Positions 1-6,687 of a DNA stretch of 8,746 bases are shown piece by piece. Under the pieces are notes generated by a model that saw nothing but the letters and a program-made list of their open reading frames with translations, did not search any database and was not told the origin of the DNA. Source of the DNA: Bacteroidales bacterium UBA5537 (GTDB lineage Bacteria; Bacteroidota; Bacteroidia; Bacteroidales; Lentimicrobiaceae); contig DINP01000127.1 of assembly GCA_002426025.1 (NCBI GenBank), forward strand, positions 11,472-20,217, read 5' to 3'. The position numbers were made by a program, and so were the translations under genes. The number at the start of each line of letters is the position of its first letter. The stretch's first letter is position 1.

Positions 1-707
1 TCAACCAGAAAATCAATGCTTTTGGGTGTTGTACGTGAACCTGTTCCGACAAGGATAATGTCTTCACGGGCTACCAGGAAATCACCTCCTTCAAAACTGA
101 AATCCTTGCAAAAATGCCGGCTGCACTCTGGATTAACGGTTTGTGTATTAAATTTCTGATGATAATCAAAAATAGCTTCCATAATGATGGATTCGCGGTC
201 GCGGATACGACTGGCCATTTTGCTGATAAATACCTGATCTCCAATGGATATTGAGGCGTCTCTTGTAAAAAAGAAATTGTGCAGGGGTTCCAGCTCAAAG
301 CGTTCCTTGGTCAGATATTTCGACAGATTATCACGGGTCAGTTCAACACCTTCAATAAGGGCAGTAGTTAATGAAGCCGGATCCATCTCAAGCAGATCAT
401 CATGAATGCCCAGAACTTTTTCGTGATCAACGATGCGTTGAACCAGTCCGGTCTTAACTTTGTCGTTGTGCAATATTTCCTTCAGCAGATCGCGCACCTG
501 AAAAGTGCGAGTGACTTTATCGAGTACCCCTTTAAACTGATTGTACTCGTTTCCAGCAACATTCAGGTTCAGAATATCACTGTAAAGCGCCTTCTGTACG
601 GTATTCGGAGTCATATTTTCAACTTCGCTTCCCGGAGTGTGCAGGATAACACCTTCAAGAACCCCTATTTCAGAGTTAACTTCAATATTCATTTTATCTT
701 TATTCAT
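1..707 (-). CDS. arcA: Arginine deiminase, N-terminal part (gene continues past the left edge)
   Basis: The gene reads leftward and is still open at base 1, giving 235 codons of a family that is usually about 400-420 residues. Arginine deiminase hydrolyses L-arginine to L-citrulline and ammonia in the cytoplasm, the first step of the arginine deiminase pathway. The N-terminus has the family signature GVLEGVILHTPGSEVE, followed by FTRD (F147-D150, containing the substrate-binding/catalytic aspartate) and EGGD (E206-D209). The catalytic His and Cys lie outside the window, so activity cannot be judged. I chose the ATG at 707-705 because GAAGG at 720-716 sits 8 bases upstream; an in-frame ATG at 692-690 (MNIEV) is an alternative. 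The start overlaps the queG stop in ATGAATAA, which suggests translational coupling behind ruvB-queG. Another amidinotransferase-fold enzyme is possible but less likely. Confidence 0.85.
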   Translation of the reverse strand, partial: MNKDKMNIEVNSEIGVLEGVILHTPGSEVENMTPNTVQKALYSDILNLNVAGNEYNQFKGVLDKVTRTFQVRDLLKEILHNDKVKTGLVQRIVDHEKVLGIHDDLLEMDPASLTTALIEGVELTRDNLSKYLTKERFELEPLHNFFFTRDASISIGDQVFISKMASRIRDRESIIMEAIFDYHQKFNTQTVNPECSRHFCKDFSFEGGDFLVAREDIILVGTGSRTTPKSIDFLV

Positions 708-1650
708 CTGATTTACCTTCAAAATCGCCGACAAAGCTAATGCTATTTTTCAGTTTGAGGAAACCCGCCCGCATAACTGGCGAATTCCCAAACACTTGCT
801 TGAATGTATTTTTCTCAAGATTCTGCCAGTCTTTTAACGACCATTCTAACCAGTTTCCTGATGGTTTGAAATGCGGCTCACTACCGGTAATTGAAAACCG
901 GTTCCAGGGGCAAACATCCTGACAAATGTCGCAACCAAAAATCCAGTTATTGGTTTTATTCTTAAATTCCTGAGGTATAGCTTCCTTAAGTTCAATGGTA
1001 AGGTAGGAAATACACCTTGTGGCATCGAGTTGCCTCGGTCCGGTAATGGCAGCGGTTGGGCAGGCGTCAATACAGCGGGTGCAATCTCCGCAATAGTTGC
1101 CACCAAAAGGATTGTCATATTCCAGTTCGAGATCGGTAATAATTTCAGCAAGGAAAAAATAGGATCCATTCCGGCGGCTTATCAGCATGGTATTTTTGCC
1201 AATCCATCCCAACCCGGCATTTACAGCCCAGGCACGATCAAGTACTGGTGCTGAATCAACAAAAATCCGGTAATTTATATCTCCGGTAACATCCTTTAGC
1301 GCATCAACCAGAATCTGAAGCTTTTCTTTTATCACAAAATGATAATCTTTTCCCCAGGCATATTTTGAAACCTTCAAAAGCGATTCATAGCGGGCTGGTT
1401 CTGTTGGGAAATAGTTTATCATCAGGGAAACTACCGATTTTGCATCCTCAACCAGTAAACGGGGATCGAGGCGTTTATCGAAATAATTTTCCATATAGGC
1501 CATCTTGCCGTGCCTGCCTTCACTAAGCCAGCGTTCGAGCCGGGGTGCTTCTTCGTCGAGCCTGCGTGCCTTGCTGATGCCACAAAAATCGAATCCCAGT
1601 TCCGTGGCTTTTTGCTTAATTAAGTTTGAATAGCCGGTTTTTTGAATCAT
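700..1650 (-). CDS. queG: Epoxyqueuosine reductase QueG
   Basis: QueG catalyses the last step of queuosine synthesis, reducing epoxyqueuosine to queuosine at the wobble position (34) of tRNAs with GUN anticodons. It uses cobalamin and two [4Fe-4S] clusters. The 316-residue protein shows the ferredoxin-like motif CGDCTRCIDACP (C187, C190, C193, C197) and the second set C213, C240, C243, C247 (GCDICQDVCPWN). The conserved stretch VDSAPVLDRAWA carries D132, in the place of the family's proposed catalytic acid. The length fits the shorter form without the C-terminal HEAT-like extension of Bacillus QueG. The ATG at 1650-1648 is the natural start and no Shine-Dalgarno is visible. The gene lies 50 bases behind ruvB and its stop overlaps the deiminase start, so the three probably share a transcript. 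The family call is close to certain. Confidence 0.96.
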   Translation of the reverse strand: MIQKTGYSNLIKQKATELGFDFCGISKARRLDEEAPRLERWLSEGRHGKMAYMENYFDKRLDPRLLVEDAKSVVSLMINYFPTEPARYESLLKVSKYAWGKDYHFVIKEKLQILVDALKDVTGDINYRIFVDSAPVLDRAWAVNAGLGWIGKNTMLISRRNGSYFFLAEIITDLELEYDNPFGGNYCGDCTRCIDACPTAAITGPRQLDATRCISYLTIELKEAIPQEFKNKTNNWIFGCDICQDVCPWNRFSITGSEPHFKPSGNWLEWSLKDWQNLEKNTFKQVFGNSPVMRAGFLKLKNSISFVGDFEGKSDE

Positions 1651-1700
1651 ATAGTTTGATAAAGCCTACAAATTCAGATTCCTGAATATTAGCTCAGATT

Positions 1701-2723
1701 TCAGAATAGTTCCGACTGATTTCCGGGCCTGATTTTCCCGAGATGCGAATAGGCCAGCGGGGTAACTTCCCTGCCACGTGGAGTGCGCATAAGGTATCCT
1801 TCCTGTATAAGAAATGGCTCATACACCTCTTCAATGGTTCCGGGGTCTTCGCCAACAGCAGTCGAAATGGTGGTAAGCCCGACTGGCCCACCTTTGAACT
1901 TATCAATAATTGTGGACAGAATCTTGTTGTCCATTTCATCGAGACCGTTTTTATCAACACTCAGTGCAGCCAATGAAAACTGTGAAATCGCCAGATCAAT
2001 AGATCCATTGCCTTTTATCTGAGCAAAATCGCGTACCCTGCGAAGCAAAAGGTTGGCAATACGCGGTGTGCCACGGCTGCGTCGTGCCAGTTCGGCTGCA
2101 GCATCGTTGGTAATTTTAACTTTCAGGATTCCCGACGAACGTTTTATAATTTTTTCGAGTGTTTCGGCATCGTAATAAGCAAGTCGGGCATTTATACCAA
2201 ACCTCGACCTCAAAGGAGCAGTAAGAAGCCCCGAACGTGTTGTTGCTCCAATCAGGGTAAACGGGTTCAGGTTTATCTGCACACTCCGGGCATTGGGGCC
2301 GGTTTCTATCATAATATCAATACGATAGTCTTCCATGGCAGAATAAAGGTATTCTTCAACAACTGCACTTAAGCGATGAATTTCATCAATAAAAAGTACA
2401 TCGTTGGGCTCAAGGTTAGTAAGTAGTCCGGCAAGGTCACCGGGTTTGTCGAGTACCGGACCTGAGGTAATACGGATATTTACACCTAATTCGTTGGCGA
2501 TAATATGCGACAGTGTTGTTTTTCCTAATCCGGGAGGGCCGTGGAGCAAAACATGATCGAGCGATTCACCTCTTTGGCGGGCTGCCTGCACAAAAACCCT
2601 GAGGTTTTCAACTACGCCTGGCTGTCCCGAAAAATCGGTAAAATCGGAAGGGCGAAGTACCTTTTCGATCTCTATCTCGGCGGGGCTGAGGTGTTCGCTG
2701 TTAGCGTCGAGGTTTTCGTTCAT
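1701..2723 (-). CDS. ruvB: Holliday junction branch migration ATPase RuvB
   Basis: RuvB is the hexameric AAA+ motor that, with RuvA, drives branch migration of Holliday junctions in recombination and repair. With the ATG at 2723-2721 the protein has 340 residues, close to the E. coli protein. Visible motifs are Walker A GPPGLGKT (62-69, K68), Walker B LFIDEIHR (D113, E114), sensor 1 GATTRSG (159-165), the arginine finger in LRSRFG (R174), sensor 2 in RGTPRIAN (R221), and a C-terminal winged helix ending TPRGREVTPLAYSHLG. With this start, K68, D113 and R174 fall on the E. coli numbers as I recall them, which supports it. An in-frame TTG at 2744-2742 would add seven residues, but it lies inside the TACCTTTG promoter element and is unlikely to be translated. 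No ruvA or ruvC is adjacent in the window. Confidence 0.97.
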   Translation of the reverse strand: MNENLDANSEHLSPAEIEIEKVLRPSDFTDFSGQPGVVENLRVFVQAARQRGESLDHVLLHGPPGLGKTTLSHIIANELGVNIRITSGPVLDKPGDLAGLLTNLEPNDVLFIDEIHRLSAVVEEYLYSAMEDYRIDIMIETGPNARSVQINLNPFTLIGATTRSGLLTAPLRSRFGINARLAYYDAETLEKIIKRSSGILKVKITNDAAAELARRSRGTPRIANLLLRRVRDFAQIKGNGSIDLAISQFSLAALSVDKNGLDEMDNKILSTIIDKFKGGPVGLTTISTAVGEDPGTIEEVYEPFLIQEGYLMRTPRGREVTPLAYSHLGKIRPGNQSELF

Positions 2724-2741
2724 TGAAATGTTATTACTGGA

Positions 2742-2749
2742 CAAAGGTA
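2742..2749 (-). promoter_or_regulatory. Candidate -7 promoter element for ruvB-queG-arcA
   Basis: On the minus strand the sequence is TACCTTTG, an exact match to the Bacteroidetes primary-sigma -7 consensus TAnnTTTG. It lies 18 bases before the ruvB ATG, implying a short leader of roughly 13 bases. No good TTG-type -33 element sits at the usual spacing of about 19 bases. The same ten bases ATTACCTTTG occur before the aldolase gene. That this is a promoter is inferred from the match and its position. Confidence 0.6.
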
Positions 2750-3038
2750 ATAAAATTAGCAGCTGCAGTGTAAGGCAACGGTTGCAATATTCAGTGATAA
2801 AGTGAGATTCTATTTAGGGCAGAAATACGAATGGATTATTGCTGGAAGGCTGCGAAAATCATTTATTCAGAAATTACTTTAATCCATATAAACAGTATGT
2901 TGACACCACACAAAAATAGCCGGGGTTATTTTGTTTATGTACAATTTGAATTTAATCTGATGCACCAATTCAGATTCAGGCTAAACCTATTGATTATTTT
3001 AATAAATTAGCACTTTATAACCTTAACACGAAAGCGCC
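2750..3038. other. Divergent intergenic region between ruvB and the first usp gene
   Basis: This AT-rich stretch separates the leftward ruvB operon from the rightward stress-protein block (315 bases between the two start codons). I see no coding region and no tRNA-like fold. It must contain the promoter of the rightward block, but no clean TAnnTTTG match was found. The nearest candidates, TTATTTTG near 2930 and TACAATTTG at 2940-2948, have wrong internal spacing. A 7-base inverted repeat at 2954-2976 is the only clear structure. Confidence 0.6.
2954..2976. repeat. Inverted repeat AATCTGA-N9-TCAGATT upstream of usp
   Basis: Two perfect 7-base arms, AATCTGA at 2954-2960 and TCAGATT at 2970-2976, flank nine bases. 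The repeat lies 62 bases before the first usp start. It could be an operator or a hairpin in the 5' leader. There is no T-run, so it is not an intrinsic terminator. A 7-base repeat in AT-rich DNA can occur by chance. Confidence 0.3.
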
Positions 3039-3890
3039 ATGAAAGACATCGTAGTTGCTATCGATTTTTCGAAGGGTTCACTACATGCCCTTGACTATGC
3101 CATTCAGTTTGCCAACCGGGTAAAAAGTAATGTAACAATGGTGTGGGTTGACAACCATTTGACCCAGGATTTTGGCTTTACTCAGGAAGTTAACGAATGG
3201 CGCGAGGAAGCCAGCAAAAACTTCGAGGAAATAATAAAAACCTACAAGGTTAGATTAAAGCCCGGCAAATTGTCGTATAAGCTCCGAAAAGGAAAGGTTT
3301 ATCAGGAAATTGCTACCCAGGCCAGGCTTAATGATGCCTCTTTGATTATTGCGGGTACGCATGGTGTTACAGGATATGAAGAATTCTGGATTGGGAGCAA
3401 TGCCTATCGCATAGTTTCCTATGCGCCTTGTCCGGTTTTAACCATCAGGCATGATTGTGTAATTAAACCCGAAGGTGTTACCAGTATTATTTTGCCTATT
3501 GACGCTACGCTCGACACCCGTCAGAAGGTGCCCTTTACCATGGAGATTGCCAAAGCTTTTGGTGCCGATGTACATCTGTTGTCGCTTTATACAACCAGTA
3601 TAAAGGCAATGCAGCGCAAAGTTGACAATTATGCGAGGCTTGCCCAGAAATTACTCGATGAAGCCGGAGTTAATTACAGTACAGAAAGCATGGTTGCAGA
3701 TAATATTACCAATGCCGCTATTGAATATGCCCGCCGGGTTGATGCTGATCTTATTGCCATTATGACTGAGCAGGAAACCTCGGCTTCAAATATTCTGCTC
3801 GGGCCTTTTGCCCAGCAAATGGTCAACTATTCACCTGTGCCGGTTTTAAGTATTCAGCCCAAAGAAATAATTGCCATTTCAACACGTTAA
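3039..3890 (+). CDS. Universal stress protein with two UspA domains (first copy)
   Basis: This 283-residue cytoplasmic protein is made of two UspA folds in tandem, about residues 1-138 and 145-283. The first begins with the typical IVVAIDFS strand and ends with the ATP-binding motif G-x2-G-x9-G-S (G106, G109, G119, S120), then APCPVLTIR. The second starts IILPIDAT and keeps the closing SPVPVLSI strand, but has MTEQ (242-245) where GxxG should be and LGP (254-256) in place of GS, so it probably does not bind ATP in the usual way. UspA proteins are stress-responsive nucleotide-binding proteins whose partners are mostly unknown. The ATG at 3039 has no Shine-Dalgarno before it. The protein is roughly 45% identical by eye, and equal in length, to the copy at 4548. 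The SPOR gene follows after six bases, so the two are likely cotranscribed. Confidence 0.92.
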   Translation: MKDIVVAIDFSKGSLHALDYAIQFANRVKSNVTMVWVDNHLTQDFGFTQEVNEWREEASKNFEEIIKTYKVRLKPGKLSYKLRKGKVYQEIATQARLNDASLIIAGTHGVTGYEEFWIGSNAYRIVSYAPCPVLTIRHDCVIKPEGVTSIILPIDATLDTRQKVPFTMEIAKAFGADVHLLSLYTTSIKAMQRKVDNYARLAQKLLDEAGVNYSTESMVADNITNAAIEYARRVDADLIAIMTEQETSASNILLGPFAQQMVNYSPVPVLSIQPKEIIAISTR

Positions 3891-3896
3891 TCATTT

Positions 3897-4304
3897 ATGA
3901 AATCATATTTATTCGGGTTATTGCTTTTTTTTACCGGATTTATTGCTGTTGCACAAGATAGCGGAGCAGAAATTATTGCCGACCCAAGAATTGACCAACT
4001 CGTTGCCAAGCATATCTATTTGAATCAACATCAGAGTACTCTTGATGGATGGAGGGTTCAGATATTTTTTGACTCCGGTGCAAACTCGAAAAAAAGAGCT
4101 ACAGATGCGCTAAACCATTTTAATTACCTTCATCCCGATTTGAATGCCTATCTTTCTTTTAAAGAGCCTTACTATAGGGTGAGGGTTGGCGATTTCCGAA
4201 CCAGGCTCGAAGCCGAAGGATTTATTAAGTCAGTACAGGCCGATTATCCGAATAGTTTTGCAGTGGCCGATAAAATAAATCCACCTCCACCTGCTAAAGA
4301 CTAA
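3897..4304 (+). CDS. Small exported SPOR-domain protein
   Basis: The 135-residue protein starts with a clear signal peptide: MKSYLF, a hydrophobic run to about residue 18, and a signal peptidase I-type site AVA before Q20. After a linker of about 30 residues comes one SPOR-like domain (about 51-127), recognisable from GWRVQIFFDSGANSKKRA near its start and YYRVRVGDFRTRLEAEGF in its second half. SPOR domains bind septal peptidoglycan stripped of stem peptides, so a periplasmic role at the wall or division site is plausible. The short tail is proline-rich (NPPPPAKD) and there is no transmembrane anchor beyond the signal. It starts six bases after the upstream usp stop. No lipobox cysteine is present, so it is not a lipoprotein. 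The SPOR call rests on pattern and spacing; the exact partner is unknown. Confidence 0.82.
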   Translation: MKSYLFGLLLFFTGFIAVAQDSGAEIIADPRIDQLVAKHIYLNQHQSTLDGWRVQIFFDSGANSKKRATDALNHFNYLHPDLNAYLSFKEPYYRVRVGDFRTRLEAEGFIKSVQADYPNSFAVADKINPPPPAKD

Positions 4305-4474
4305 TCTACTGACATTTAACTCTGGATGCAAAATAGTTACAAGTAATGATCAGATTATAAATACATTGCAGAAATATTGCCAGATTTATTCTGGAACTGT
4401 TCTGTAATATTTGCCGGGACGATTAAATTTTCTTAAATTGATAATGAATTCCGTGAAGCATATTTTTACTAGTG

Positions 4475-4504
4475 TTTTGATAAGCGGCGGAATTTTTATA
4501 TTTT
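4475..4504 (+). promoter_or_regulatory. Candidate promoter for the second usp gene
   Basis: TTTTG at 4475-4479 and TATATTTT at 4497-4504 are separated by 17 bases. They resemble the Bacteroidetes -33 (TTTG) and -7 (TAnnTTTG) elements, with a T in place of the final G and slightly short spacing. Transcription would begin around 4510, leaving a leader of about 40 bases to the ATG at 4548. This suggests the second usp gene can be expressed independently of the upstream pair. Confidence 0.4.
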
Positions 4505-4547
4505 AGCTGAACCAAACATTCTGTAATACCACCAAAACAGGCCACTT

Positions 4548-5399
4548 ATGAAAACAATCATTTCAGCAATTGACTTTTCCGATTGCTCCATCAACGCTCT
4601 TGAACATGCTGTCAGCATTGCCCGCAATTCCAAATCGGATCTGCTGATGTTGTGGGTGAACAACCCATATACGACAAAAACCATTTTGTCATCCGATATG
4701 TCTGACGACCTGGTTGATGAGGTTGAACATCAGTTTACAAAACTGATTAATAAATATGGTCCTGAACTCCCCGAATCAAAGATTGATTATATTATCCGTG
4801 AAGGAAAAGTTTACAAAGAGGTGGTTAACCAGGCCCGGGAATCAGATGCCTGGCTGATTGTTGCCGGCACCCATGGTTCATCAGGCTTTGAAGAATTATG
4901 GATGGGTAGCAATGCAAACCGGATAGTTACATCTGCACCATGCCCGATTATAACCATCCGCTCAGGCATCGAAATAAGCCGAAATCTTGAACGAATTGTG
5001 ATGCCAATGGACAGCACCATGGAAACCCGGCAGAAAGTACCGTTTACCTGTGAACTTGCCAAGGCTTTTAATGCTGAGGTGCATGTAGTTGCAGTTTATA
5101 CCACTACTGTTGAGGATGTTCGCAGCAGGGTAATGAGCTATGCCAAACAAGCTGTTAAGTACCTGAAAGAAAACGGGGTGAAGAATATTGTGGTTGAACT
5201 TGAAGCTGAAAATTTAAGTACTTCAACCATTGAATATGCCCAGAAAGTTGATGCAAACCTGATCTCCATTATGACTGAACAAGAAAAAACGGCCATAAAC
5301 CTTTGGTTGGGCCCATATGCTCAGCAAATGGTGCATCATTCACCAATTCCTGTTTTGAGCATTCACCCAAAGGAAATTCTTATTTCGATGGGCTATTAA
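4548..5399 (+). CDS. Universal stress protein with two UspA domains (second copy)
   Basis: This is a paralogue of the protein encoded at 3039, also 283 residues, with two UspA domains. The N-terminal domain starts MKTIISAIDFS and has an intact ATP-binding motif G-x2-G-x9-G-S (G107, G110, G120, S121) followed by APCPIITIR. The C-terminal domain again has MTEQE at the GxxG site and LGPYAQQM in place of GS, so the same degenerate second domain is kept in both copies. Strings shared with the first copy include TRQKVPFT, IMTEQE, AQQMV and PKEI, while the region around residues 40-75 has diverged. The gene has its own candidate promoter, is preceded by a 243-base gap, and ends just before a strong terminator. 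Cytoplasmic location is inferred from the lack of a signal peptide or membrane segments. Confidence 0.92.
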   Translation: MKTIISAIDFSDCSINALEHAVSIARNSKSDLLMLWVNNPYTTKTILSSDMSDDLVDEVEHQFTKLINKYGPELPESKIDYIIREGKVYKEVVNQARESDAWLIVAGTHGSSGFEELWMGSNANRIVTSAPCPIITIRSGIEISRNLERIVMPMDSTMETRQKVPFTCELAKAFNAEVHVVAVYTTTVEDVRSRVMSYAKQAVKYLKENGVKNIVVELEAENLSTSTIEYAQKVDANLISIMTEQEKTAINLWLGPYAQQMVHHSPIPVLSIHPKEILISMGY

Positions 5400-5419
5400 G
5401 CATAGCCGAAAAAACATAT

Positions 5420-5455
5420 AAAAAATCCCGGACCAGATTGGTACCGGGGTTTTTT
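5420..5455. terminator. Bidirectional intrinsic terminator between usp and aldolase genes
   Basis: A-run 5420-5425, then TCCCGGACCA (5426-5435), loop GAT (5436-5438), TGGT (5439-5442), a bulged A (5443), CCGGGG and six T (5450-5455). The stem pairs CCCGGACCA with TGGTaCCGGG, and the A-run pairs with the T-run. A T-tract follows the hairpin on either strand, so it can end both the rightward usp transcript (stop at 5399) and the leftward aldolase transcript (stop at 5471). Confidence 0.85.
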
Positions 5456-5470
5456 ATTGAATCAGTAGTG

Positions 5471-6550
5471 TTAATTCCTGTCAATGTTGTTCAGATCTTC
5501 AAATGCTGTTTTTAAACGGGCAATCATCGATTTCTGAGCTTCATTCAGCCATTTACGTGGGTCATAAAACTTCTTGTTGGGCTTGTCATCACCTTCAGGA
5601 TTGCCAATCTGGCCTTGCAGGTAAGCTTCATTTTTCTTGTAGTAATCTTTGATTCCTTCCCAGGTTGCCCATTGGGTATCGGTATCAATGTTCATTTTGA
5701 TAACACCATAGGAAATGGCTTCGCGGATTTCATCGCGGCTAGAGCCTGATCCTCCGTGAAATACAAAGTTTACCGGTTTTTCTGCTGTGTTGAATTTCTT
5801 CTGGATATACTCCTGGGAATTCTTAAGGATAACTGGCTGAAGTTTTACATTACCCGGCTTATAAACACCATGAACGTTCCCGAAAGAGGCCGCAACTGTA
5901 AAGCGATCACTGATCTTCATCAAAGCCTCGTAGGCGAATGCTACGTCTGATGGCTGGGAATAAAGTTTCGAACTGTCAACATCGGTATTGTCAACCCCAT
6001 CTTCTTCACCTCCGGTAACACCGAGTTCAATTTCGAGGGTCATACCTAATTTGCTCATGCGGGTCAGGTATTTCTTACATATTTCAATGTTTTCTTCAAG
6101 CGATTCTTCCGAAAGATCGAGCATGTGCGAACTGAAAAGCGGTTTGCCGGTTTCTTTAAAATGGATTTCACCGGCGTCAAGCAGGCCATCAATCCATGGG
6201 AGTAGTTTTTTGGCTGCATGATCGGTATGCAGAATTACCGGAACGCCATACATTTCAGCCATCAAATGAATATGTTTTGCACCTGAAACAGCACCGGCTA
6301 TTGCAGCACGTTCGCCGTCATTACTCAGAAACTTACCAGCATAGAAGTGTGCGCCACCATTCGAAAACTGAATAATAACCGGAGAATTTACCTCTTTGGC
6401 AGCCTGCATCACCGCGTTAACTGAATCGGTTCCAACTACGTTTACAGCTGGAAGCGCGAAACCATTTGCCCGTGCAATTCGGAATACTTCCTGAACATCA
6501 TTACCCGTAACAACACCGGGTTTAACTTTATCGAAAATTCTTTCTGACAT
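5471..6550 (-). CDS. fbaA: Fructose-bisphosphate aldolase, class II (FbaA type)
   Basis: The enzyme is a zinc-dependent aldolase that interconverts fructose 1,6-bisphosphate with glyceraldehyde 3-phosphate and dihydroxyacetone phosphate, in cytoplasmic glycolysis and gluconeogenesis. From the ATG at 6550-6548 the protein has 359 residues, the same as E. coli FbaA, with landmarks at near-identical positions: HTDH (108-111; catalytic D110, zinc ligand H111), E175 in LEIELGVTGGEEDG, zinc ligands H227 (GNVHGVYKPG) and H265 (FHGGSGS), and NIDTDTQ (287-293). The length and the long GGEEDG loop region place it in class IIA. The frame is open to an ATG at 6604, which would add 18 residues, but the TACCTTTG promoter element lies inside that extension, so the later start is better. 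It is a single-gene unit converging on the usp block and sharing its terminator. Confidence 0.97.
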   Translation of the reverse strand: MSERIFDKVKPGVVTGNDVQEVFRIARANGFALPAVNVVGTDSVNAVMQAAKEVNSPVIIQFSNGGAHFYAGKFLSNDGERAAIAGAVSGAKHIHLMAEMYGVPVILHTDHAAKKLLPWIDGLLDAGEIHFKETGKPLFSSHMLDLSEESLEENIEICKKYLTRMSKLGMTLEIELGVTGGEEDGVDNTDVDSSKLYSQPSDVAFAYEALMKISDRFTVAASFGNVHGVYKPGNVKLQPVILKNSQEYIQKKFNTAEKPVNFVFHGGSGSSRDEIREAISYGVIKMNIDTDTQWATWEGIKDYYKKNEAYLQGQIGNPEGDDKPNKKFYDPRKWLNEAQKSMIARLKTAFEDLNNIDRN

Positions 6551-6591
6551 ACTATTGAATGGGTTAAATTGAACTGAATGATTTATCTTCG

Positions 6592-6599
6592 CAAAGGTA
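6592..6599 (-). promoter_or_regulatory. Candidate -7 promoter element for the aldolase gene
   Basis: On the minus strand this reads TACCTTTG, matching the Bacteroidetes -7 consensus TAnnTTTG. It gives an inferred leader of about 36 bases before the ATG at 6550. No clear -33 TTG is seen at the expected spacing. The extended string ATTACCTTTG is identical to the one before ruvB. Confidence 0.6.
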
Positions 6600-6687
6600 A
6601 TCATTTTTGAATTATTCCGGTTTCATGGTTGAAATCAGAGTATAATTACCATGGTTCAACATCCTGTTATTCTGATACTTGCACCCA

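Noticed and set aside
402..740. A 112-codon plus-strand frame opposite the deiminase gene.
   Set aside because: It is antisense to a well-matched coding frame with family motifs and shows no recognisable domain; treated as a shadow.
846..1254. Open frames of 74-107 codons on both strands within queG.
   Set aside because: QueG with all its cysteine motifs occupies this stretch; the other frames are compositional by-products.
1672..1687. Small hairpin ATTCAG-ATTC-CTGAAT between ruvB and queG.
   Set aside because: Six-base AT-rich stem with no T-run; too weak for a terminator within an apparent operon. It shares AATTCAGATTC with bases near 2968, probably by chance.
2925..3019. Possible promoters for the first usp gene: TTATTTTG near 2930, TACAATTTG at 2940-2948, and a TTG at 2990 with CTTTATA downstream.
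   Set aside because: None has TAnnTTTG with correct internal spacing plus a -33 element at about 19 bases, so no site was called.
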